A DNA stretch of 64,000 bases from Blastococcus litoris. GTDB taxonomy: Bacteria; Actinomycetota; Actinomycetes; Mycobacteriales; Geodermatophilaceae. The position numbers were made by a program, and so were the translations under genes. The DNA is taken from assembly GCF_003075095.1 (NCBI RefSeq), contig NZ_QCZF01000010.1:98427-162426 (forward strand), read 5' to 3'. The notes beneath the pieces were generated by a model that saw only the letters and a program-made list of their open reading frames with translations, searched no databases and was not told where the DNA came from. This document shows positions 58,362-64,000 of the stretch, one piece after another (positions within the stretch are counted from its first letter, which is position 1; each line of letters opens with the position of its first letter).

Positions 58362-58868
58362 CCCAGCGGTGCCGACCGCTCCCCGTTCGTACTCCGACAC
58401 CGCGTACCGCAGCCCCGACGCCGACGAGAACTCCCAGCCGGCGTCCGGCGTCCGTGCGACCCGGCGCCACTCCGGCCCGAGCGCCGGTGCCCAGGTGTCG
58501 CCCTCGACGGTGACGTCGACGTCGGTGACCACCAGCCGGTCGGCGTGGGGCAGGAACGCCGCGTAGACCGCACCGCCGCCGATCACCCAGAGCGGTTCGT
58601 CGCGGTCGAGCACCTCGGCGACCGACCCCGCCCGGGAGGCGCCCTCGCCGGTCCACCCCGGGTCGGAGGTGAGCACGACGTTGGTGCGGCCGGGGAGCGG
58701 GCGGAAGCGCTCCGGCAGCGACTCCCAGGTGCGCCGCCCCATGACGACGGTCGAGCCGGTGGTCAGCGTCCGGAAGAGCCTGAGGTCCTCGGGGAGGTGC
58801 CAGGGCAGCCCGCCCCCGGCGCCGATGACCCGCTCCCGCGCCTGGGCCCAGATGAGGGCGACCGTCAC
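58359..58868 (-). CDS. folA: Dihydrofolate reductase
   Basis: A 169-residue DHFR that regenerates tetrahydrofolate consumed by Thy[28 protein letters not shown] (core [10 protein letters not shown] with the active-site acidic residue), [12 protein letters not shown] and [13 protein letters not shown] are classical. GTG 58868 overlaps the thyA stop (GTGA), so thymidylate synthase and its cofactor-regenerating partner are made together. Confidence 0.95.
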   Translation of the reverse strand: MTVALIWAQARERVIGAGGGLPWHLPEDLRLFRTLTTGSTVVMGRRTWESLPERFRPLPGRTNVVLTSDPGWTGEGASRAGSVAEVLDRDEPLWVIGGGAVYAAFLPHADRLVVTDVDVTVEGDTWAPALGPEWRRVARTPDAGWEFSSASGLRYAVSEYERGAVGTAG

Positions 58869-59674
58869 ACCGCCACGGCCGCACGGATCGCCGGGTGGGG
58901 GTCGTACCCGCCCACGGTGAAGTGCTCGTAGGTGTAGTCGAACAGCGACGGCGCGGGCGCGAGCTCGAGCGTCGGAAACGGCCGCACCTCGCGCGAGAGC
59001 TGCTCGCGGACCTGGTCGACGTGGTTGCTGTAGATGTGGCAGTCGCCGCCCACCCAGACGAAGTCGCCGGGGGCGAGGCCGACCTGGTCGGCGATCATCC
59101 GGGTCAGCAGCGCGTAGCTGGCGATGTTGAACGGGACGCCGAGGAACATGTCGGCGCTGCGCTGGTAGAGCTGGCAGGAGAGCCGCCCGTCGGCCACGTA
59201 GAACTGGAAGAACGCGTGGCAGGGCGCCAGGGCCATGTCGGGCAGGGCGGCGACGTTCCAGGCGGAGACGATCATCCGGCGGGAGTCGGGGTCGGAGCGC
59301 AGCGTGTCCAGCAGCTGGGCGATCTGGTCGACCTGCCCGCCGTCGGGGGTCGGCCAGGAGCGCCACTGGACGCCGTAGACGGGGCCGAGCTCCCCCTCGG
59401 GGGATGCCCACTCGTCCCAGATGGTCACGCCGTTCTCGCGCAGCCAGCCCACGTTGCTGTCCCCGCGCAGGAACCACAGCAGCTCCACCGCGATCGACCT
59501 GAAGTGCACCTTCTTCGTCGTCACCAGCGGGAACCGCTCGGACAGGTCGTAGCGCAGCCGCTCGCCGAAGAGGCTCACCGTCCCGGTCCCGGTGCGGTCC
59601 TCCTTCGGCGTCCCCCGCTCGAGGATGCGTCGCAGGAGGTCCTCGTACTGGGTGTCGATCGGTGCGCCGTCCAC
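58865..59674 (-). CDS. thyA: Thymidylate synthase
   Basis: A 269-residue classical ThyA (dUMP to dTMP using methylene-tetrahydrofolate). Active-site Cys152 in APCHAFFQ, the phosphate-binding RRMIVSAWN and DRTGTGT near the start are present. GTG 59674 is chosen: it gives the usual short N-terminus, and TACCCT lies 7 nt upstream. A longer GTG at 59704 would place the promoter inside the gene. A damage-response promoter motif (59682-59704) sits exactly there. Operon thyA-folA, possibly into dapA-rnj. Confidence 0.95.
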   Translation of the reverse strand: MDGAPIDTQYEDLLRRILERGTPKEDRTGTGTVSLFGERLRYDLSERFPLVTTKKVHFRSIAVELLWFLRGDSNVGWLRENGVTIWDEWASPEGELGPVYGVQWRSWPTPDGGQVDQIAQLLDTLRSDPDSRRMIVSAWNVAALPDMALAPCHAFFQFYVADGRLSCQLYQRSADMFLGVPFNIASYALLTRMIADQVGLAPGDFVWVGGDCHIYSNHVDQVREQLSREVRPFPTLELAPAPSLFDYTYEHFTVGGYDPHPAIRAAVAV

Positions 59675-59681
59675 GGGCCCG

Positions 59682-59704
59682 AGGGTACGGCTGCGCACCG
59701 ACAC
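59682..59704 (-). promoter_or_regulatory. LexA-independent (RecA-NDp/PafBC-type) promoter of thyA-folA
   Basis: On the minus strand GTGTCGGTG (8 of 9 matches to TTGTCRGTG), exactly 8 nt, then TACCCT, then 7 nt to the thyA GTG at 59674. Confidence 0.65.
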
Positions 59705-59751
59705 GGCCGAGCGGCCGGCACCACCTGCCCCAGCCGCCCACCGGCTCCCGG

Positions 59752-59757
59752 CAGACT
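59752..59757 (+). promoter_or_regulatory. -10 element of a leaderless promoter (DUF1232 protein)
   Basis: CAGACT, 7 nt before GTG 59765; a relaxed TAnnnT match. Confidence 0.4.
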
Positions 59758-59764
59758 CCTCGGC

Positions 59765-60202
59765 GTGGACTGGTGGCAGACCCTGCTCGCCGTCGTGGGC
59801 GGCCTGCTGCTGGTCTGGGCGGCCGGCCTCGCGCTCCTGTGGCGGGCGCGGCCGGAGGACCTCACCGTGCGCGAGGCGCTCCGCCTGCTGCCCGACCTGG
59901 TCCGGCTGGTCCGCCGCCTGGCCGCCGACCCGTCACTCCCCCGCGGCGTCCGGATCCGCCTCTGGCTGCTGCTGGCCTACCTGCTCTCGCCCGTCGACCT
60001 CGTGCCGGACGTCGTCCCGGTCCTGGGCTACGCCGACGACGTCGTCGTGGTCGCCCTGGCGCTCCGGTCGGTGGTCCGGAGAGCCGGCAGCGACGCCCTC
60101 GCTGCCGCGTGGCCGGGCGGACCGGCGGGTTTGGCCGTCGTCCTGCGGCTGGCCGGGCTGCCGGCCGGCTCAGGCCCCGAGATCGGCCCGGACCGCGCGT
60201 GA
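59765..60202 (+). CDS. DUF1232 (YkvA-like) membrane protein
   Basis: A 145-residue protein with an N-terminal transmembrane helix (about 4-26) and the DUF1232 core ([40 protein letters not shown]; hallmark [11 protein letters not shown]). Widely found, function unknown. Start GTG 59765. Its last 33 bp overlap the end of the convergent ycaQ gene. Divergent from thyA. Confidence 0.85.
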   Translation: MDWWQTLLAVVGGLLLVWAAGLALLWRARPEDLTVREALRLLPDLVRLVRRLAADPSLPRGVRIRLWLLLAYLLSPVDLVPDVVPVLGYADDVVVVALALRSVVRRAGSDALAAAWPGGPAGLAVVLRLAGLPAGSGPEIGPDRA

Positions 60203-61399
60203 GGCCCCGAGGAGGTCGGCCGCGAGGTCGCCGGCGCCGGTGACGACCACGTCGTCGAGCTGCAGCCAGTCGGCCATGAGCCGCAGCTCCTCGGCCAGCG
60301 CCTCCGCGACGACGGGCCGCTGGATGCCCTCCTCGCCGTGCACCGCCTGCACCCGCAGGACGCCGGCCTGCCGGTCGGCCTTGAGGTCGGCGCGCGCGAC
60401 CAGACGGTCCCCGAGCAGGAACGGCAGCACGTAGTACCCGTGGACGCGCTTGGCCGCCGGTGTGTAGATCTCGAGCCGGTAGCGGAAGCCGAAGATCCGC
60501 TCGACGCGCGGCCGCTCCCACACCAGGGAGTCGAAGGGGCTGAGGAGGGCCCGGGCGCGGATCCACCGCGGCCGGCGAGCGCCCGGGTCCAGCCAGGCAG
60601 GGCTGCCCCAGCCGGCGACGTCGACGGGCACCAGCTCCCCGGCGTCGGCCAGCTCCTCGATCGCCGCGCGGGCGGCCGCCGGCGTGAGCCGGAAGTAGTC
60701 ACGGAGGTCCCGCTCGGTGGCGACACCCAGGGCCCGGGAGGCGACGCGCACGAGCTCCCGGACGGCGTCGGCGGGGTCGGGCGTGGGCGTTCGCAGGACG
60801 GCGGCGGGCAGCACCCGCTCGGTGAGGTCGTAGACCTTCTCGAAGCTGGTGGTCCGGTGGGTGGCCGTGACCGCCCCGGTGAAGAAGAGCCACTCGAGCG
60901 CCACCTTGCCGGCGTGCCAGTCCCACATCTCGCCGGACCGCTCGCGCGGGCCTTCGAGCAGGTCGCCGGCCTTCAGCGGCCCCTCGGTCCGCACGCGCTC
61001 GAGGACCTCGGCCACGAATCCGGGCCGGTCGCGCTGGAGGCGGACCATGTTGCCCCAGGCCTGCTGCTCGGCTGCGGCCATCCGCCAGCGCAGCTGCGGC
61101 TGCAGGCGGACCGGCAGGAACGACGCCTCGTGCGCCCAGTACTCGAACACGGCGTGCCGCCGGGCGGTCAGGTCGTCGAGGGCGGCGCGCGGGTAGTCCC
61201 CGAGCCGGCTGAAGTAGGGCAGGTAGTGGGAGCGCGACAGGACGTTCACCGAGTCGATCTGGACGACGGCGAGCCGCTCGGTGACCCGCCGGAGCTGCCG
61301 GGTGCCGACGTCGGCGGACGGGCGCGGATCGGCGAAGCCCTGGGCGGCCAGGGCGATCCGCCGTGCCAGACCGGCCGGAAGCCTCTCGGGAACGCTCAC
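60170..61399 (-). CDS. ycaQ: YcaQ/AlkX-type winged-helix DNA glycosylase
   Basis: A 409-residue HTH_42-family protein. The family includes E. coli YcaQ (AlkX), which unhooks DNA interstrand crosslinks and removes bulky N7 alkyl adducts, and Streptomyces AlkZ. The catalytic motif is Gln47-Ile-Asp49 (VVQIDSVNVLSRSHYLP), the QxD form of the YcaQ branch rather than the QxQ of AlkZ. The C-terminal part contains the typical SPFDSLVWERPRVERIFGF and YVLPFLLGDRLVAR. A damage-type promoter lies directly upstream, with 8 nt to GTG 61399. It probably protects against environmental alkylating agents. Confidence 0.9.
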   Translation of the reverse strand: MSVPERLPAGLARRIALAAQGFADPRPSADVGTRQLRRVTERLAVVQIDSVNVLSRSHYLPYFSRLGDYPRAALDDLTARRHAVFEYWAHEASFLPVRLQPQLRWRMAAAEQQAWGNMVRLQRDRPGFVAEVLERVRTEGPLKAGDLLEGPRERSGEMWDWHAGKVALEWLFFTGAVTATHRTTSFEKVYDLTERVLPAAVLRTPTPDPADAVRELVRVASRALGVATERDLRDYFRLTPAAARAAIEELADAGELVPVDVAGWGSPAWLDPGARRPRWIRARALLSPFDSLVWERPRVERIFGFRYRLEIYTPAAKRVHGYYVLPFLLGDRLVARADLKADRQAGVLRVQAVHGEEGIQRPVVAEALAEELRLMADWLQLDDVVVTGAGDLAADLLGASRAVRADLGA

Positions 61400-61407
61400 G
61401 GCTGGTC

Positions 61408-61430
61408 ATCGTGCCGGTCGGGTCCGACAT
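61408..61430 (-). promoter_or_regulatory. LexA-independent (RecA-NDp/PafBC-type) promoter of ycaQ
   Basis: On the minus strand ATGTCGGAC (same as the recA element except the first base), exactly 8 nt, then CACGAT, then 8 nt to the GTG at 61399. Confidence 0.6.
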
Positions 61431-61451
61431 CCCGCCCGGTGGGCCGCCCGA

Positions 61452-62444
61452 TCAGGTGGGTTCGAGGGGCGCGGCCCCGGCCTCCCGGCCGGGCAGCGGA
61501 CGCCGGCGGGCTCTCGACTCGGCGGTGATCACCCAGGCGACGGCGCCGATGATCACCACGCCGCCGACCAGCACGTTCGGGGTGAGGGGCTCGGCGAGGA
61601 AGATCGCGCCGAGCGCCACCGCGACCGCCGGGTTGACGTACGCGTACGTCGTGGCCAGCGACAGCGGCGCCCGCGCGAGCAGCCAGACGTAGGCGCTGTA
61701 GCCGAGCACGCTCCCGACCAGCACCAGGTAGGCGAACGCGACCCACGACGACGGCTCGGTCCCCGAGAGCTCGAGCCGGCCCCACTCCCCGCCCAGCGAG
61801 CCGAGGGCGACCATCGCTGTGCCGCCGACAGCCATCTCGACGACCGTCGCGGCGAACGGGTCGGCCGGCATCGGCCGCCGCGTCGCCAGCACGGTCCCCA
61901 CCGACCACAGCAGCGAGGACAGGCACACCAGCAGGAGCGGGCCGAGCTCCGCCGCACCCCGCACGCCGGGCAGCAGCAGGACGGCCACGCCGACCAGCCC
62001 GATCAGCAGCCCCGCGACGGTCGCGCCCGAGGGACGGTCGCGCAGGAGGGCCCGGAGCAGGACGACCCACAGCGGCGTCCCCGCGATGAGCAGGGCGGCG
62101 AGCCCGGAGTCGACGTCCTGCTCGGCCACGGCGACCAGCCCGTTGCCGCCGACGAGGAGGAAGAGGCCGGTGACCGCGGCGGTGACCAGCTGGGGGCGGG
62201 TCATCGCGAAGGCGGCCCGGCCCCGGAGCAGCAGCAGGGCCGTGAGCAGCACGAGGCCCGCCAGCAGGAAGCGGGTGCCCATGGCCAGGAACGGCGGGAG
62301 CCCGCCTTCCACCGCGTACTTGATGCCCAGGTAGGTGGATCCCCAGACCAGGTACACGGTGCCCAGCGCGACGAGGACGCCCGTCGTCACCGGCCGGTCG
62401 ACTGCGGCGCCCCCTGGTGCGGAGCGGGGGGCGGTGGCGGTCAC
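61452..62444 (-). CDS. EamA/DMT-family transporter
   Basis: A 330-residue transporter with ten predicted helices in two EamA repeats (first starts LVALGTVYLVWGSTYLGIKYAVEG, second LLLVCLSSLLWSVGTVLATRRP; both characteristic of the YedA/RhaT branch). These export amino acids or metabolites. Start GTG 62444 is preferred; TGCAAT 6 nt upstream is only a weak -10. Divergent from the GNAT gene. Substrate unknown. Confidence 0.88.
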   Translation of the reverse strand: MTATAPRSAPGGAAVDRPVTTGVLVALGTVYLVWGSTYLGIKYAVEGGLPPFLAMGTRFLLAGLVLLTALLLLRGRAAFAMTRPQLVTAAVTGLFLLVGGNGLVAVAEQDVDSGLAALLIAGTPLWVVLLRALLRDRPSGATVAGLLIGLVGVAVLLLPGVRGAAELGPLLLVCLSSLLWSVGTVLATRRPMPADPFAATVVEMAVGGTAMVALGSLGGEWGRLELSGTEPSSWVAFAYLVLVGSVLGYSAYVWLLARAPLSLATTYAYVNPAVAVALGAIFLAEPLTPNVLVGGVVIIGAVAWVITAESRARRRPLPGREAGAAPLEPT

Positions 62445-62499
62445 CCGGTGATTGCAGCACCTCGGCGGGAGGGGTCGGCCGGCGACTCCCCGGCGCACC

Positions 62500-62505
62500 T
62501 AGGCT
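62500..62505 (+). promoter_or_regulatory. -10 element of a leaderless promoter (GNAT-DUF2461)
   Basis: TAGGCT, 6 nt before GTG 62512. Confidence 0.6.
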
Positions 62506-62511
62506 GCCCGC

Positions 62512-63102
62512 GTGGACCCGACCTCGACGTTCCCCCGCCTCACCGGACGGGCCGACGTGTCGGTCCGCCCGGCGGTTCCGGAGGACGCGGCGGAGATCGC
62601 CCGGGTCCAGGCGGTCACGTGGCGGACCGCCTACCGGTCCGCGCTCCCCCCGGAGGTGCTCGACGGCTGGGACGCGGACGCCGCGGAGAGCAGCTGGCGC
62701 TCGGCGGTCGCTGCGCCGCCCACCCCGGCCCACGGCGTCCTCGTCGCCCTGGAGCGGAACTCCCTGGTGGGATTCGCGGCGTACGGTCCCGCCGAGCTGA
62801 CGTCCGGCGAGGAGCCCGACCCGGCCGGCCCGACGACGGAGGTGGGCACGCTGCTGGTGGAGCCCCGGTGGGGCCGCCGCGGCCACGGCAGCCGGTTGCT
62901 CGCAGCGGTGCGCGATCTCGCCGCCGCCGGCGGAGCCGCCCGGCTCCAGGTCTGGCTGCTGGAGGCCGACCGGGTGTCGGCGAGCTTCTACGAATCGGCG
63001 GGATGGGAGCCGGACGGTTGGGCCCGGACCCTGGACACCGGCTCGGATCCGCTGCGCGAGATCCGCTGGCACGCGCTGCTCGACGAGGAAGGTGCACCGT
63101 GA
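62512..63102 (+). CDS. GNAT-family N-acetyltransferase
   Basis: A 196-residue GNAT. The acetyl-CoA-binding region is VGTLLVEPRWGRRGHGSRLLAAVRDLA (R-x-x-G-x-G core RRGHGS), and the C-terminal LLEADRVSASFYESAGWEPDG matches the family's last strand-helix. Substrate unknown. Leaderless start at GTG 62512; its TGA overlaps the GTG of the DUF2461 gene. Confidence 0.88.
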   Translation: MDPTSTFPRLTGRADVSVRPAVPEDAAEIARVQAVTWRTAYRSALPPEVLDGWDADAAESSWRSAVAAPPTPAHGVLVALERNSLVGFAAYGPAELTSGEEPDPAGPTTEVGTLLVEPRWGRRGHGSRLLAAVRDLAAAGGAARLQVWLLEADRVSASFYESAGWEPDGWARTLDTGSDPLREIRWHALLDEEGAP

Positions 63103-63761
63103 CGTTCGAGGGCTTCCCGGACGAGGGCCTGGTCTTCTACGAAGGTCTCGAGGCCGACAACACCAAGACCTACTGGACCCGCAGCAAGGGCACCTACGAG
63201 GCTCACGTCCGGGGCCCCCTGCTGGCACTGCTGGAGGAGCTCGGCCCCGAGTTCGGGACGGCGAAGGTGTTCCGCCCCTACCGGGACGTGCGCTTCAGCA
63301 ACGACAAGACGCCCTACAAGACGCACCAGGGCGCCGTGATCCACCCCGAGGGCCGGGCGAGCGCCCTGTACGTGCAGATCTCCGCCGACGGGCTGCGGGT
63401 GGCCGGCGGGTGCTGGCGGCTCGAGTCGGACCAGGTCTCCCGGTACCGCCGGGCCGTGGCCGACGGGGTCCAGGGGCCCCGCCTGGAGAAGGAGACCGAC
63501 CGGCTGTCAGCGGCGGGCTGGTCCCTCGACGGCGAGCGCCTGGTGCGGGTGCCGTCCGGTTTCGACGCCGACGCCCCGCGGATGGACCTGCTCAAGCGGA
63601 AGTCGCTGCACGCCGGCCGGTCGTGGGAGCCGGCGGACTGGCTGCACACCCGCCGGGCGCTGGACGAGGTGCGGAATGCGTGGCGCGACCTGTCGGCGCT
63701 CAACGCCTGGCTGGACGACAACGTCGGCGCAACGACGAAGGAGCCCACCCGCCGCCGCTGA
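63099..63761 (+). CDS. DUF2461 family protein
   Basis: A 220-residue soluble protein of the DUF2461/TIGR02453 family (FEGFPDEGLVFYEGLEADN, FRPYRDVRFSNDKTPYKTHQG, WEPADWLHTRRALDEV). Present in many actinobacteria and fungi, function unknown. GTG 63099 overlaps the GNAT stop (GTGA), so both are co-translated. Downstream 63762-63840 has only a weak CTTCAT/ATGAAAG hairpin. Confidence 0.88.
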   Translation: MTFEGFPDEGLVFYEGLEADNTKTYWTRSKGTYEAHVRGPLLALLEELGPEFGTAKVFRPYRDVRFSNDKTPYKTHQGAVIHPEGRASALYVQISADGLRVAGGCWRLESDQVSRYRRAVADGVQGPRLEKETDRLSAAGWSLDGERLVRVPSGFDADAPRMDLLKRKSLHAGRSWEPADWLHTRRALDEVRNAWRDLSALNAWLDDNVGATTKEPTRRR

Positions 63762-63840
63762 GTCCGGGCTTCATGGCGATGAAAGCGTGGCTCGGGTGCG
63801 GGCGTCGTGGCGGTGATGCGCGGCTTGGTGGGGGAACGCC

Positions 63841-63870
63841 GAAGGGCCCCAGCGTGTGCTGGGGCCCTTC
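63841..63870 (-). terminator. rRNA operon terminator
   Basis: Perfect 13-bp stem GAAGGGCCCCAGC / GCTGGGGCCCTTC with a GTGT loop, 12 bp beyond the 3' end of the 5S rRNA on the minus strand. Confidence 0.85.
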
Positions 63871-63882
63871 GGGAATGGTTGT

Positions 63883-64000
63883 CCGGCGGCGTCCTACTCT
63901 CCCACCCCGTCTCCAGGGCAGTACCATCGGCGCTGAGAGGCTTAGCTTCCGGGTTCGGAATGTTGCCGGGCGTTTCCCTCTCGCCATGGCCGCCGTAACT
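63883..64000 (-). rRNA. rrf: 5S ribosomal RNA
   Basis: The minus strand reads TTACGGCGGCCATGGCGAGA... and ends GGGAGAGTAGGACGCCGCCG, the beginning and end of actinobacterial 5S rRNA; CGGCGG and CCGCCG pair as helix I. Length about 117 nt. The 5' end is at or just past the window edge, and 23S and 16S rRNA genes are expected to the right. Confidence 0.95.

Noticed and set aside
58370..58378. Damage-type 9-mer upstream of dapA
   Set aside because: Only the GTCGG part matches (5 of 9) and dapA has no link to DNA damage; likely chance.
59675..59704. Longer thyA start at GTG 59704
   Set aside because: The extra ten residues coincide with the promoter motif and are not part of the usual ThyA N-terminus.
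63807..63998. Open frames over the 5S rRNA and its terminator
   Set aside because: They overlap a clear 5S rRNA and a perfect terminator stem-loop.

Overview
The window is about 73% G+C with dense GTG/ATG-started genes and an actinobacterial gene order: recA-recX-DUF3046; lexA divergent from a LysM protein, then nrdR; clgR-cinA-pgsA-rimO-ftsK; thyA-folA-dapA-rnaseJ; lhr next to a Nei-type glycosylase. The blocks resemble the mycobacterial lexA-to-thyA chromosome segment. Composition and gene content fit a Geodermatophilaceae-like soil actinobacterium (Blastococcus/Modestobacter/Geodermatophilus group). The family is an inference from style, not a search result. No phage, insertion sequence, CRISPR array or tRNA was seen.

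Layout. 1-3.8 kb: small unknown genes, a class-C beta-lactamase-fold hydrolase and an AlkA-like DNA glycosylase. 3.9-9.1 kb: plsB overlapping a 973-residue HAD phosphatase / PlsC acyltransferase / wax ester-DGAT triple fusion. Together these two genes carry domains for every step from glycerol-3-phosphate to triacylglycerol. 9.2-11.4 kb: msrA and an orphan soluble GAF chemoreceptor. 11.7-18.3 kb: B12-dependent ribonucleotide reductase and NrdR behind tandem NrdR boxes, then the lexA SOS locus with three LexA boxes. 18.4-31 kb: a secreted protein, a PAP2 phosphatase, hflX, dapF-miaA, DUF349, miaB and a glutamate-type ABC transporter (gluABCD). 31-43 kb: ctaD, recX-recA, an MFS exporter, lhr and nei2. 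43-50 kb: a cupin, pspA, a PfkB kinase, a TetR, clgR, cinA, a SARP regulator and pgsA. 49-60 kb: rimO, ftsK, an S9 peptidase with a GNAT relic, RNase J, dapA, folA and thyA. 60-64 kb: a YcaQ/AlkX crosslink glycosylase, an EamA exporter, a GNAT, DUF2461 and the 5S rRNA end of an rRNA operon entering from the right on the minus strand.

Two regulatory themes tie the window together. (i) DNA-damage control: perfect LexA boxes at lexA/LysM and recA, plus the LexA-independent promoter motif (TGTCRG core, fixed 8-nt gap, -10) at recA, thyA-folA and ycaQ, with weaker versions at nei2 and lhr. (ii) Leaderless expression: at about twenty genes a -10 hexamer lies only 6-8 nt before the start codon with no Shine-Dalgarno sequence. 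This fixes many start codons and contrasts with the classical ribosome sites of the remaining genes.
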